This document shows positions 25,829-33,552 of a DNA stretch of 64,000 nt, piece after piece (the stretch's first letter is position 1; each line of letters starts with the position of its first letter). The position numbers and the translations under genes are program-made. The notes under the pieces are model-generated. The model did not search any database, had not been told where the DNA came from, and was given only the letters and a program-made list of their open reading frames with translations. The DNA lies in the IMG/VR virus record IMGVR_UViG_3300046787_000099, positions 47,974 through 111,973 of that record, one strand, 5' to 3'. The DNA comes from a virus.

Positions 25829-25969
25829 ATGAAAAAGATCAAGTTATTACCAACGGAATACTATGAGTTCGTTCAGTTGGCAAAGTTTACATTCACCACA
25901 TTTGGTGTATCAAGAGGCTTTGTTATCATTGAGGCAAACATAGAGCTGTTGAGACAAATCGGTTATTAA
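25829..25969 (+). CDS. 46-aa protein, unknown
   Basis: ATG 25829: MKKIKLLPTEYYEFVQLAKF then TFTTFGVSRGFVIIEANIEL. It is basic at the N-terminus and otherwise amphipathic. Hairpins lie on both sides (25762-25790 and 25981-26011), and it has the TTTATTCACATTTTAA leader. This monocistronic arrangement suggests a real, separately controlled mini-gene. Function unknown. Confidence 0.65.
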   Translation: MKKIKLLPTEYYEFVQLAKFTFTTFGVSRGFVIIEANIELLRQIGY

Positions 25970-25980
25970 TCATGAGTGCA

Positions 25981-26015
25981 AAGAGCTCTCACATCATGTG
26001 TGGGAGTTCTTTATT
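25981..26015 (+). terminator. 13-bp hairpin before multi-SH3 gene
   Basis: AAGAGCTCTCACA (25981-25993) pairs with TGTGGGAGTTCTT (25999-26011) with two G-T pairs and a TCATG loop, followed by TATTTATTT. The next start codon is 27 nt downstream. Confidence 0.75.
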
Positions 26016-26038
26016 TATTTAATATAAACATTAATGAA

Positions 26039-27721
26039 ATGAAAGAAAGACAATTTAAGGTGGGTGATAGGGTGCAAATAGCATCATCATCAAGATATGC
26101 TAAGCAATGTAGCGAAGTAGGAACTATCAAAGAAACACAAGATGGTGCTTTGTGTTTCATTGTAAAGTTTGATAATGACTACATTAACAGTTATGGACCA
26201 CAAGATTTAGTTCATGATCCTGATATGACTCCATTGTTTTATGTAGGTGATAAGATACAAATCACACAAGGTAGTGGACATTGGGTTGATGATATGGATC
26301 AATACGTTGGTCAAAAAGCTACCATCACAAAGGTAGAGAAAGGTTATATGATAGATCGTCTTTATCGTATTGATATAGATAAAGGTCAGTGGAAATGGAT
26401 TGCTGAAGCAGGACATTTTATTCATGCACCACAAGCAGGTATTGATCAAAAGGATGAACTATTACATAGAGCAAAACAAATGTTCCCTGTTGGTACTAAG
26501 TTTTCTCCAGCACATGTTCTTTATGATGAGAAATATCCAAAATATCTAATCATGACTGAAGACAGTAAGATTGAGTTCTCTGGCAGTTATATATTTGCTT
26601 GTATCAAAAATGGTAACGTTTGTGATATGAGTGGTGATCTAAAGTATGGTAACACTACATATAATAGAGTGTTATATGATGCAACTGAGAAGAAATGGGC
26701 TACAGTGCTAGGTAAAGCTGAAGATGATGAACCAATACCAGCTACTGCATTACTACTCATTGAAGCAAAGAAAAGATATCCTATTGGTACTAAGTACAAG
26801 AATGCTACAGATGGACGTGAAGTATTTACAGTTACTGAGCAATCATTTAGTGTGGTTAGTGAACACACTATTCATGGAGAACCAGGTGCAGGTTGTTTAA
26901 TGTATGGAGGTAAATGGGCTGAGATAGTTAAAGGAGAATCACATAAATTCAAGATAGGTGATTGGGTTATTGGTAATTCTAAAGCTAATGAACGTTATGC
27001 TGTCACTAAAGAAGGATGGAGCGGTCAAGTAACAAAGGTTAGAGATGATGGTCACATCAGTGTAAAAGGTAAATACAATGAGGATAATGATGAATATCAT
27101 GATCTTGATCCTGATCGATTTGATCTAACAACTGAAAGTGAGCTAATGAGATTAACTGGTCATGTTGAAGCACCCATTATACACAAGTATAAAGTGGGAG
27201 ATATATTACATCTAACCGAATATTGTCATGGTGTAACACCTCAGAAGGTCACTGTACAAGCTTTAAGTACACGTCACGGTAAACCAGCATATTGTTTACA
27301 GAGATGGTCAGGAGAGTTTCCTGAAGACATACTAATTCAACGAGAAGTAGTTAAACCAACTGACAAGTTCAAAAAAGGTGACTGGGTTATTGGTACATGT
27401 ACACCACATTCTCCTTATGCTATTACATGTAAAGGGTGGATTGGTAGAGTGGTTGGTTTAAATCCTGATGGTACAATGGATGTAAACACTGATGCTAGTA
27501 TTAGTATTTATCGAAATGTACAACCAGAGTATTTTGAGCATCACAAGACTGAATCAGTATTCTCTACTGACTATTTACAACAGCAGATGGATAAAGTATC
27601 AGCAAGTATTGGTTTATCTCATGAAAAGTTACGAGTGTATTCATCAGGTAGTATCGGTTCATCAATACCAGTAGTTCAACCACAAGTGAGTGTAAAGAAA
27701 GTAAGTTTTAATCGTATTTAA
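26039..27721 (+). CDS. multi-repeat SH3/KOW-like barrel protein
   Basis: 560 aa from ATG 26039 (MKERQFKVGDRVQIASSSRY); the frame upstream to 25976 uses GTG inside the hairpin and is rejected. About seven repeats begin with (F/Y)KVGD or FPVGTK-like text, for example FYVGDKIQITQGS (about 78), FPVGTKFSPA (about 152), YPIGTKYKNA (about 250), KFKIGDWVIGNSKANERYAV (about 305), YKVGDILHLTE (about 383) and FKKGDWVIGTC (about 445). Each is a short beta barrel of SH3/KOW type. Two repeats share KGDWVIG..YA(V/I)T...GW.G(Q/R)V, showing internal duplication. Such barrels bind proteins or nucleic acids. No enzyme motif is seen. It is the largest gene of the early small-gene region. Confidence 0.8.
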   Translation: MKERQFKVGDRVQIASSSRYAKQCSEVGTIKETQDGALCFIVKFDNDYINSYGPQDLVHDPDMTPLFYVGDKIQITQGSGHWVDDMDQYVGQKATITKVEKGYMIDRLYRIDIDKGQWKWIAEAGHFIHAPQAGIDQKDELLHRAKQMFPVGTKFSPAHVLYDEKYPKYLIMTEDSKIEFSGSYIFACIKNGNVCDMSGDLKYGNTTYNRVLYDATEKKWATVLGKAEDDEPIPATALLLIEAKKRYPIGTKYKNATDGREVFTVTEQSFSVVSEHTIHGEPGAGCLMYGGKWAEIVKGESHKFKIGDWVIGNSKANERYAVTKEGWSGQVTKVRDDGHISVKGKYNEDNDEYHDLDPDRFDLTTESELMRLTGHVEAPIIHKYKVGDILHLTEYCHGVTPQKVTVQALSTRHGKPAYCLQRWSGEFPEDILIQREVVKPTDKFKKGDWVIGTCTPHSPYAITCKGWIGRVVGLNPDGTMDVNTDASISIYRNVQPEYFEHHKTESVFSTDYLQQQMDKVSASIGLSHEKLRVYSSGSIGSSIPVVQPQVSVKKVSFNRI

Positions 27722-27753
27722 TCAATTTTTTAACAAATAACACAATAATTATT

Positions 27754-28182
27754 ATGAAAAAGAAAGGTATCGTAGCATCAATCATGGCAGCTCTTAAGTT
27801 AGGAGAAGAAGGTAAAATTGGTTCATTCTTCAACAAACTAGAAAATGAGTTCGAGCGTGAGATCAAATCTATCCAACACAACATCAAAGGTGAAGAGTTA
27901 GAACATGATCACGCAGTTGAATCATTGAAAGCTAAGATTGAGGACGCTAAGAAAGCTATTGAAGATGCATGGATGAACATCACTGCTGAGCAAGTAGCTA
28001 CTAATGCAATGCAAGAGAGCTTCAAGAGTGATTACTTAACTAACGTAACAAGAAAAGAAATGGAATTGGAACGTTTAGAAGACCAGTTGAAGAGAATCAA
28101 TGGTTCTTACGAGTCATCAATCAAAGACTTGAATGAGCAGATTGAGAAGTATGAAGCACGTTTGGCAAAGATTCGTGGATAG
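27754..28182 (+). CDS. coiled-coil protein
   Basis: 142 aa. From about residue 25 to the end it is almost entirely charged heptad-like helix (LENEFEREIKSIQHNI, EMELERLEDQLKRINGSYES), preceded by a short N-terminus MKKKGIVASIMAALKLGEEG. It may form a long dimeric coiled coil. The stop overlaps the next GTG start by one base (TAGTG). Phage coiled coils of this kind can be structural or interact with host proteins; role unknown. Confidence 0.75.
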   Translation: MKKKGIVASIMAALKLGEEGKIGSFFNKLENEFEREIKSIQHNIKGEELEHDHAVESLKAKIEDAKKAIEDAWMNITAEQVATNAMQESFKSDYLTNVTRKEMELERLEDQLKRINGSYESSIKDLNEQIEKYEARLAKIRG

Positions 28183-28430
28183 TGAAGACAGAACATGAAG
28201 TAGCTAACTATTTCATTGCAGCAGTTATAGCAGCCTTTGCATTATGCTGGGCTGTTATACATGCTGTGAATGGGTATGATGGTGGTAAGAAATACACTAT
28301 CAGGACAGAGTATGGCACCTATCATTCTGATAACATCAGAGTGTGTGGTAAAGGTATCGCATTTGATACTGAAGACAAGAAGATTATAATAATGGGTAAC
28401 TTTAACATCATATCAAATTTAGAACAATGA
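28182..28430 (+). CDS. small single-pass membrane protein
   Basis: 82 aa, GTG start at 28182 overlapping the previous stop; no in-frame ATG offers a better start. One hydrophobic segment (VANYFIAAVIAAFALCWAVI, about 7-26) is followed by a soluble beta-like region with YTIRTEYGTYHSDNIRVCGK. It overlaps the next gene by ATGA. Presumably an inner-membrane protein with the C-terminal part exposed; function unknown. Confidence 0.65.
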   Translation: MKTEHEVANYFIAAVIAAFALCWAVIHAVNGYDGGKKYTIRTEYGTYHSDNIRVCGKGIAFDTEDKKIIIMGNFNIISNLEQ

Positions 28431-28624
28431 GAGTATTCGCAAGAGATTTAGGCAAGTATTGCACAGTTGTATCAACTAAGCAATTGAGAGAAGCACAGGC
28501 TGCAGACATTCCTGAGGCAAAGATCACAGTAGAGATTCACATGAATATCAATGATCAAAAGACTAAGCCATTCTACAAGACTGTAGGTAAGGCAGAAGCT
28601 AGTTACGGACAACTAAAGTTCTAA
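28427..28624 (+). CDS. 65-aa basic protein, unknown
   Basis: MRVFARDLGKYCTVVSTKQL start, coupled to the preceding gene by a 4-nt ATGA overlap. Mixed alpha/beta, ends KAEASYGQLKF. No recognised domain. It sits in a tight string of overlapping small genes (28182-30950), so it is probably translated by re-initiation. Confidence 0.65.
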   Translation: MRVFARDLGKYCTVVSTKQLREAQAADIPEAKITVEIHMNINDQKTKPFYKTVGKAEASYGQLKF

Positions 28625-28626
28625 CC

Positions 28627-28911
28627 ATGAAACCACTACGTGTAGATAAATGCAAGTGCACACAAGACTATAAGGTGTATAACACTGATGTTGTTTACTT
28701 AAAAGGTAAACAATACATCTGTGAGTATCATCCTAATGGTATCTATGGTGCATACTATGTAGTATATCTAAATGATAGAGTATCATGCAATGTTAATTTA
28801 GTAGCATTCAACACAAATTTTAAAAGATTAAAACATGAGAACACAAGCACAAGAGCTGGCAAGACTAGCAAAAGGATTAATGGTAGAAATACAAAAGCAA
28901 GAGTTCCTTGA
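28627..28911 (+). CDS. small protein, unknown; long overlap with next gene
   Basis: 94 aa. The first 60 residues look compact and aromatic (YICEYHPNGIYGAYYVVYLN). The last 25 are basic and low-complexity and lie in the 77-nt overlap with the next gene, so they may be translated only because no earlier stop exists. The next gene has the better leader (ATTAAAAC before ATG 28835). Function unknown. Confidence 0.6.
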   Translation: MKPLRVDKCKCTQDYKVYNTDVVYLKGKQYICEYHPNGIYGAYYVVYLNDRVSCNVNLVAFNTNFKRLKHENTSTRAGKTSKRINGRNTKARVP

Positions 28912-29218
28912 TTCTAGAACAAGAATCAACGATTATGTAGATGTATATGCTAATGATGCAAAGGATTATGTACATGTACGCTTTGATAGAAATAGTAAAC
29001 CAGTTGACGTTACTATTCATTCGTATGGTAATTTCCATTCTGAAACACTTAATATTGATCTATCAGTCACTGATGAGAAATTAGATGAGATTGTTGAACG
29101 TAGTCAAACTGTTATTGATGAGTTCATTCACATCTTTGCTAATAGAAGTGAGGAGATTAGACAAGAACGTATTGCAGAATTAGAAGAACGATTAGCAATA
29201 CTTAGAGGAGACGTATAA
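28835..29218 (+). CDS. helical acidic protein, unknown
   Basis: 127 aa. The N-terminal helix MRTQAQELARLAKGLMVEIQ is followed by a small beta region (VHVRFDRNSKPVDVTIHSYG) and a C-terminal helix with Glu/Arg heptads (IRQERIAELEERLAILRGDV). The stop overlaps the next ATG (TAATG at 29218). No family recognised. Confidence 0.7.
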   Translation: MRTQAQELARLAKGLMVEIQKQEFLDSRTRINDYVDVYANDAKDYVHVRFDRNSKPVDVTIHSYGNFHSETLNIDLSVTDEKLDEIVERSQTVIDEFIHIFANRSEEIRQERIAELEERLAILRGDV

Positions 29219-29724
29219 TGTATCAGTTAGCTAAACTAGTATTGATTAACTATCAGCCCAAGGAATTGGAAGAAGATATGATGTTTGCCATGGATGTACA
29301 CTTACGTACATTCGATGGTGATTATTCATACTTGCATGTACACACTCTTGACAAGATACCAAAGGATAAGGATAAGTACATTCGTGAGAATGGTTTCCCT
29401 GTTCACATGTATCTTATTGCTCAAGAGCAGACTAATCCAGATATACCAGAGAGAATCATTGCATCACACGACCAAATTGGTTTGTGGGATTATGGTGTTG
29501 ATGATGAGGTATTACACATGATGGACATCAGTCATATCAATAGCATCCTTATGAATGAAGGATATGTTATGGTAGACAGTGATGAAGATGGTGATCCTAT
29601 TCTTGAAGAAGGATATGTTGTTCTTTGTTCACACATGAGTGATGAGGATGAAGAATGGGTTCAAACTTGGGGAGAAGATGATGAATTTAAAGAACCATGG
29701 CAAGAACAGTTAGATCAGCAATAG
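29218..29724 (+). CDS. acidic protein, unknown
   Basis: 168 aa, with a mixed N-terminal domain (about 1-110) and a very acidic C-terminal third (VDSDEDGDPILEEGYV, MSDEDEEWVQTWGEDDEF). The start is fused to the previous stop by a 1-nt overlap. The acidic tail overlaps the following gene by 28 nt. Possibly a DNA-mimic or binding partner of a basic protein; no evidence beyond composition. Confidence 0.7.
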   Translation: MYQLAKLVLINYQPKELEEDMMFAMDVHLRTFDGDYSYLHVHTLDKIPKDKDKYIRENGFPVHMYLIAQEQTNPDIPERIIASHDQIGLWDYGVDDEVLHMMDISHINSILMNEGYVMVDSDEDGDPILEEGYVVLCSHMSDEDEEWVQTWGEDDEFKEPWQEQLDQQ

Positions 29725-29993
29725 TAAAGTATCTTAAAGAGGAAAAGATTCCCTTTAGGACAGTAAATGAAAAGAACATCCTAGTGATGAGAGCCAACTC
29801 TAGATACCACTATTGTGTAGTGGAATTCTTTGACATGCCTCAAGATTGGTATGATAGACAGCAGTATTTCAAGTTCAAACGTATCTATCCAGGGCAGAGT
29901 GGCAAGAGTATTATTATTAAACTAAATGAATATTTGTATGAGAACACGTGTAGGGAATCTAATCAAAGTGGAGAATCCACGACAATTAACTAA
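29697..29993 (+). CDS. basic protein, unknown
   Basis: 98 aa, MARTVRSAIVKYLKEEKIPF. The N-terminal helix and following strands (ILVMRANSRYHYCVVEFFDM) resemble a small alpha/beta fold, and the middle FKFKRIYPGQSGKSIIIKLN is basic. The start ATG lies in the C-terminal coding end of the preceding gene. Function not recognised. Confidence 0.65.
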   Translation: MARTVRSAIVKYLKEEKIPFRTVNEKNILVMRANSRYHYCVVEFFDMPQDWYDRQQYFKFKRIYPGQSGKSIIIKLNEYLYENTCRESNQSGESTTIN

Positions 29994-30150
29994 TAAAAAC
30001 CATGAGTATCGAGGTGTTATCCTGAAGGAGAACAATGTTGCATTACCTTATGTATTTACGGACACAGAGCTAGAAGTAGCTTATGCTCGTTATAATAAGT
30101 TTATGGACACCATTCTCAAGCAGAGTTTAGTATCTAAGATCATAGACTAA
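29926..30150 (+). CDS. small protein, unknown
   Basis: 74 aa from ATG 29926; ATG 29938 (MRTRVGNLIKVENPRQLTNK) is an equally good start. A short beta region (YRGVILKENNVALPYVFTDT) is followed by a helix (LEVAYARYNKFMDTILKQSL). It overlaps the previous gene by 68 nt and its stop overlaps the next ATG by one base. Unknown role. Confidence 0.6.
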   Translation: MNICMRTRVGNLIKVENPRQLTNKNHEYRGVILKENNVALPYVFTDTELEVAYARYNKFMDTILKQSLVSKIID

Positions 30151-30302
30151 TGAACAGAGGTGACAAAGAGCTTGCAAAGCTTGCTGCTATTATAGTATCG
30201 GGAGTGTTACTTGTAGCAGTCATTTCATTTATTACGTTTAGCATCTATATGTATATTAAGCATCCTGATACAAAGGAAGTACAATTTAAAATAGGTAAAT
30301 AA
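30150..30302 (+). CDS. 50-aa single-pass membrane protein
   Basis: ATG 30150 (MNRGDKELAKLAAIIVSGVL), sharing one base with the previous stop and another with the next start (TAATG at both ends). Residues 11-37 are hydrophobic (LAAIIVSGVLLVAVISFITF), followed by a basic or polar tail KHPDTKEVQFKIGK. One transmembrane helix with a short soluble C-terminus. Possible envelope or lysis-control peptide; not identifiable. Confidence 0.7.
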   Translation: MNRGDKELAKLAAIIVSGVLLVAVISFITFSIYMYIKHPDTKEVQFKIGK

Positions 30303-30574
30303 TGGCAAGTAGTAAAGGAAGAACCTATGTTGATTGCTATCACCCAACAAACGATGATTTGTGGTGCCAAATTGAGGTGTTCTGGAAGCACAACTATGAA
30401 CCACCAGTTATGTATTATCAAGATGGATCAGGTTATCCTGGTGATGACTCAATAGAGATCATAGAGACAAAGATGATTACATACTGTGGAGATCCAGTAC
30501 AGCAAATGGTAGAACCACATTGGATCGATTGGGACAAGGTGATGGAAGAATTAAACATGGAAGATTTGAATTAA
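30302..30574 (+). CDS. Trp/Tyr-rich acidic protein, unknown
   Basis: 90 aa. It begins MASSKGRTYVDCYHPTNDDL; the body is aromatic (LWCQIEVFWKHNYEPPVMYY) and the C-terminus acidic and helical (HWIDWDKVMEELNMEDLN). Translationally fused to the preceding membrane-protein gene by TAATG. It looks like a small beta fold with a helix. Family not recognised. Confidence 0.65.
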   Translation: MASSKGRTYVDCYHPTNDDLWCQIEVFWKHNYEPPVMYYQDGSGYPGDDSIEIIETKMITYCGDPVQQMVEPHWIDWDKVMEELNMEDLN

Positions 30575-30575
30575 C

Positions 30576-30947
30576 ATGAAAAGAAGAAAGAAAGTAGAAC
30601 ACAGGTTAGTTAGAACTAATCCTATTGAGCAGCATTATACAGACTGTTTGGACTGTGGTCATGTTCACAATGTAGAGTCATTAATGAAATACTACAAGAG
30701 ACAAGGAGCACATTCAATGCACTATCTGTGTGATGAATGCAACTGTAGGATGAGATTGACAACCACAAAACTAGGTTATCTAGTTTTTAACAAACAATCA
30801 GTAAATAGCTATGGCAAGAAACAATGGGATGATATATTTCAGGTGGCTGAGATCGAGATTCCACAAGAGGTTAAAACATGGTTGGTTAGAACGTATCAAC
30901 CACCAAGAAAACGAGCAAGTAACGAATTACCCACAATTAACAATTAA
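30576..30947 (+). CDS. zinc-ribbon protein
   Basis: 123 aa. CLDCGH (24-29) and CDECNCRM (54-61) form a two-knuckle zinc ribbon separated by a basic helix (SLMKYYKRQGAHSMHY). The N-terminus is very basic (MKRRKKVEHRLVRTNP) and the C-terminus carries an IPQEVKTWL helix. Such proteins usually bind nucleic acid or the transcription machinery. Start is 1 nt after the previous stop codon. Confidence 0.75.
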   Translation: MKRRKKVEHRLVRTNPIEQHYTDCLDCGHVHNVESLMKYYKRQGAHSMHYLCDECNCRMRLTTTKLGYLVFNKQSVNSYGKKQWDDIFQVAEIEIPQEVKTWLVRTYQPPRKRASNELPTINN

Positions 30948-30969
30948 CTCACAATTAAACAATAACAAG

Positions 30970-31332
30970 ATGAAATTATTACAATTTAACGCAGAACAGT
31001 TCGAAACAGGTAACTACGATTTAGTAACAGCAGATGGTAAAGCAGTGAAGTTTGGGCATATTGACAAAACAGAACGTGCAGCTATCTTTGGCTACATTAA
31101 TTCATTTGCATATATCTGGGACATTAACGGTGTATGTCTTACTAACAAGACTATAAATAATAAGAATGATTTAAGATTGAAGCACAAGGCTCAAACCTTA
31201 TACATCACTATCACACTTGGTAAGAATGATAGAATCAATACGTATGCTAGTTCAGATGGTCAACCAAAGGTGAAGAGCGGATCAAAGTTATTGAAACGTT
31301 TAGAAGTTCAGTTTGATGAATTAGATTTCTAA
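30970..31332 (+). CDS. beta-rich protein, unknown
   Basis: 120 aa from ATG 30970 (MKLLQFNAEQFETGNYDLVT) after the leader ACAATTAAACAATAACAAG; a longer frame to 30811 lies inside the zinc-ribbon gene and is rejected. The body alternates strands (AIFGYINSFAYIWDINGVCL, TLYITITLGKNDRINTYASS) and ends in an acidic ELDF. Compact small-domain protein, function unknown. Confidence 0.7.
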   Translation: MKLLQFNAEQFETGNYDLVTADGKAVKFGHIDKTERAAIFGYINSFAYIWDINGVCLTNKTINNKNDLRLKHKAQTLYITITLGKNDRINTYASSDGQPKVKSGSKLLKRLEVQFDELDF

Positions 31333-31336
31333 GACA

Positions 31337-31489
31337 ATGAAAGTAGCAACTATCAGTGTACAGTCAGTCTTTGAGCATATTGACAAAGAACTGAAAAAGG
31401 AGTATCTTCGTGATAAACAACGGTGGATGGAGAAGTGGAATGTTAGAGAGATCAAAACATACACACCAAAGACCGCATTAGAACGATGA
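31337..31489 (+). CDS. 50-aa basic helical protein, unknown
   Basis: ATG 31337 (MKVATISVQSVFEHIDKELK) following AAGACA, four bases after the previous stop. It is mostly a charged helix with Trp residues (DKQRWMEKWNVREIKT). The next gene begins 3 nt downstream. Probably a real mini-gene in the string; role unknown. Confidence 0.65.
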   Translation: MKVATISVQSVFEHIDKELKKEYLRDKQRWMEKWNVREIKTYTPKTALER

Positions 31490-31492
31490 TAT

Positions 31493-31726
31493 ATGTCTAG
31501 AAGTACTAAGAAGCCAATCATTAAGGATGCGCCTCGTAATGCCAAGAAATCAGCCCTCTATTGGAGAGCTGTACGTAAGGGAATGAAGAGAGCTGTGAAC
31601 AGATTAGCACGTGGTGAGGAGGTAGAAATACCTTCTCATCATAGCTTAGTTAATGATTATGATTATAGTGACTTTACATTACATCCTTATGATGAGGAAT
31701 CACGAAAGAAGTTTAAACGTAAATAG
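31493..31726 (+). CDS. basic protein, unknown
   Basis: 77 aa. The N-terminal half is strongly basic and helical (NAKKSALYWRAVRKGMKRAV), the C-terminal half is rich in His, Tyr and Asp (PSHHSLVNDYDYSDFTLHPY) and ends RKKFKRK. The charge pattern suggests nucleic-acid contact. Unrecognised family. Confidence 0.65.
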   Translation: MSRSTKKPIIKDAPRNAKKSALYWRAVRKGMKRAVNRLARGEEVEIPSHHSLVNDYDYSDFTLHPYDEESRKKFKRK

Positions 31727-31728
31727 TT

Positions 31729-32085
31729 ATGGAAGAAGAGTTCATATCATACGAGCAAGCATTAGCCTTAAAGGAATTAGGGTTTGATGAAAAGTGTTTT
31801 AAAACATACAATGAAGATAAAGAATTAATATTCTATTGTACTGGTAAATATTATTACCCTGCCCCACTTAAACAACAAGTATTTAGATGGTTTATGGAGA
31901 AGTATAAACTTGTGCATGAAATTAATGTTTATTCCACAACAGATGGGTACGCATTTAGCTTTAAAATATTGTGCAAAAAGTACACTCCATTTATAGATGC
32001 AAATGATACTTGGACTACCTACGAAGAAGCAGAGAATGCTTGTATAGATAAACTTATAGAGATAGCTAAACAACAAGACAAATGA
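31729..32085 (+). CDS. small cassette gene, unknown 118-aa protein
   Basis: MEEEFISYEQALALKELGFD is followed by YNEDKELIFYCTGKYYYPAP, a pattern I recall from small proteins widespread in Bacteroidota phages (a short helix then a beta sheet with aromatic residues). It ends AKQQDK, and its stop overlaps the next start within the repeated junction at 32068-32085. First member of a cassette of short genes with the same junction. No known function. Confidence 0.75.
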   Translation: MEEEFISYEQALALKELGFDEKCFKTYNEDKELIFYCTGKYYYPAPLKQQVFRWFMEKYKLVHEINVYSTTDGYAFSFKILCKKYTPFIDANDTWTTYEEAENACIDKLIEIAKQQDK

Positions 32086-32408
32086 AACTATACACAGAAG
32101 AAGAATTAAGACATGTTGTTAAAGTTGCTTTTTGGCAAGATTTTGAGAATGGTACCACCGAAGATGATATAATAGGTTTTGCTAATCCTATCGAACTACC
32201 AAGTGATGATGCAATAGAAGCTGCAGCATTAGATACATATCGTGAGTATCCTAACAATCCAAAAGAACACCCTGAATGGACGTACAATAAAGATGTTAAT
32301 GCTCCTAGAAAAAGAAGAGCATTTAACATTGGTGCTCATTGGGTATTGAATCACATTAATCAACAGAAGGACATTGATGTCCCTCTGTCAAAACAACAAG
32401 ACAAATGA
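32082..32408 (+). CDS. small cassette gene, unknown 108-aa protein
   Basis: MKLYTEEELRHVVKVAFWQD leads into an acidic helical protein (DFENGTTEDDIIGFANPIEL) with a short basic patch (NAPRKRRAFNIGAHWVLNHI) and the C-terminus SKQQDK. Coupled to its neighbours by ATGA overlaps on both sides. Unrecognised; likely a swappable accessory protein. Confidence 0.7.
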   Translation: MKLYTEEELRHVVKVAFWQDFENGTTEDDIIGFANPIELPSDDAIEAAALDTYREYPNNPKEHPEWTYNKDVNAPRKRRAFNIGAHWVLNHINQQKDIDVPLSKQQDK

Positions 32409-32602
32409 AAAATGAATCAATAATTAACGTTAAGCTCTCAGATGAGGTTAGCGAGTTTTTACGTATGAATTCTACTATGGTAGAAATTGATGGATCGAGA
32501 TATTACCAACCAGCTCAATTTTGGTACACACAAGCTTTTCTGGGAAATGAAAACATATTTCGGGTACATACAAAACTACCAACTTATCAACCAGACAAAT
32601 GA
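32405..32602 (+). CDS. 65-aa cassette protein, unknown
   Basis: MKNESIINVKLSDEVSEFLR, with short strands and a helix followed by an aromatic region (SRYYQPAQFWYTQAFLGNEN), ending YQPDK. Starts and stops within the repeated ATGA junctions. Function unknown. Confidence 0.65.
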   Translation: MKNESIINVKLSDEVSEFLRMNSTMVEIDGSRYYQPAQFWYTQAFLGNENIFRVHTKLPTYQPDK

Positions 32603-32820
32603 GTGATATAGCACTTAGTCATTGGGTAGAGTTTGACTTTAATGACATATCTACTAGACCAACATCTTATGGTAAGCATCTAGTATGCAGGAAAGATGGT
32701 AAGATTCATTGGGAAACATGGAATGGTTCTGGATGGGCATACAATCACAATTCAATCACGCACTGGGCAGTGATTAAGTCACCTAAACAACAAGGCAATG
32801 GGATGGAAATCAACAATTGA
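32599..32820 (+). CDS. 73-aa DUF551-like cassette protein
   Basis: MSDIALSHWVEFDFNDISTR then PTSYGKHLVCRKDGKIHWET and WNGSGWAYNHNSITHWAVIK. The order W(V/I)xxxxxxPxxxGxYLVxxxDG...WNGxxW......ITHWxxI resembles the small DUF551-type domain found in many phages (a compact beta sheet of unknown role). It overlaps the next gene by 23 nt. Confidence 0.65.
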   Translation: MSDIALSHWVEFDFNDISTRPTSYGKHLVCRKDGKIHWETWNGSGWAYNHNSITHWAVIKSPKQQGNGMEINN

Positions 32821-32992
32821 TATAACAAGGACGCAAGCCCTTGCTCTTGTCTTAGATTACGCATTACAATGTGGTAATTTGTCAGATTCAGAACTAGAGG
32901 ACTTATTAGAAACCCTTGGTTATGGAGACAATCAGACATTGCCTTATTTTGGATACAATTTTAACATAACTAGACAACAAGACAATGAGTGA
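32798..32992 (+). CDS. 64-aa cassette protein, unknown
   Basis: MGWKSTIDITRTQALALVLD continues with a helix and an acidic segment (NLSDSELEDLLETLGYGDNQ), ending TRQQDNE. Residues 10-45 look like a small helical domain. It overlaps the preceding gene by 23 nt, and its end lies in another copy of the junction repeat. Unknown role. Confidence 0.65.
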   Translation: MGWKSTIDITRTQALALVLDYALQCGNLSDSELEDLLETLGYGDNQTLPYFGYNFNITRQQDNE

Positions 32993-33188
32993 TATAGCAA
33001 TGTGTGCTGGAACTGAGTGTCCACGCAAGAATAACTGTCATAGACATACGGCTGAGTACAATGAATATGGTCAGTCCTATTTTGTGACACCACCTATCAA
33101 GGAGGATGGTAGCTGTGAGTATTTCTGGGACAACAAAGACTATCCAGCAGAAGGAGCATTCCATAATAAACTAGAAGACAATGGATGA
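32985..33188 (+). CDS. 67-aa Cys/His protein, unknown
   Basis: MSDIAMCAGTECPRKNNCHR contains C7, C12, C18 and H19, with another Cys at 45; this could bind one zinc ion or an iron-sulfur centre. The rest is acidic and aromatic (ILTPPIKEDG-like turn, EYFWDNKDYPAEGAF). The N-terminus MSDIA is shared with the gene at 32599, as if start regions had been exchanged. Confidence 0.65.
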   Translation: MSDIAMCAGTECPRKNNCHRHTAEYNEYGQSYFVTPPIKEDGSCEYFWDNKDYPAEGAFHNKLEDNG

Positions 33189-33552
33189 TAAACCAATATT
33201 CAAGAGTAGAGGTCCTGGTGTACCTGGTACATTTACAGGTGAAGAAGTTGTATCCGAAGAGACAATAAAAGAATTAGCTAGAAGGATAAATGGTGGACAC
33301 ACAATGGAAAGAAAACAAACAGCAGTAGAATGGCTTGAAGAGTTGTTGCACTTTGAGTGTAAATATAGTCTTAATAATGAAGTAATAATTAATTATGATG
33401 TATTGGATAACATTATTATGAAAGCCAAACAAATGGAGAAAGAGCAGATAGTGGAAGCTTGGTATAAAAGAGGCAACTCAATAGTTCCAAGATATTATTT
33501 AAAAGAAAATATAAACGGAGAGCAATATTATAACGAAACTTATGGCAAATAA
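33181..33552 (+). CDS. 123-aa cassette protein, paralogue of next gene
   Basis: The C-terminal part (about 80-123) has KAKQMEKEQIVEAWYKRG and ends EQYYNETYGK. The next gene (33542-33784) has KEQIQKAFHDS and ends NQYYNEIYNK, so the two share a small domain, probably by duplication. The shared domain, with VEWLEE.L at its N-terminal side here, is common in phages of Bacteroidota; role unknown. The two genes overlap by 11 nt. Confidence 0.7.
   Translation: MDDKPIFKSRGPGVPGTFTGEEVVSEETIKELARRINGGHTMERKQTAVEWLEELLHFECKYSLNNEVIINYDVLDNIIMKAKQMEKEQIVEAWYKRGNSIVPRYYLKENINGEQYYNETYGK

Larger units (their letters stand above)
32068..32988 (+). repeat. repeated intercistronic junction
   Basis: AAACAACAAGACAAATGA occurs at 32068-32085 and 32391-32408. 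Shortened or slightly changed forms are at 32591-32602, 32785-32800 and 32972-32988. Each time it encodes the C-terminal KQQDK-type end of one protein and the start codon of the next. The range given spans all copies; the intervening sequences are separate genes. Confidence 0.7.
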
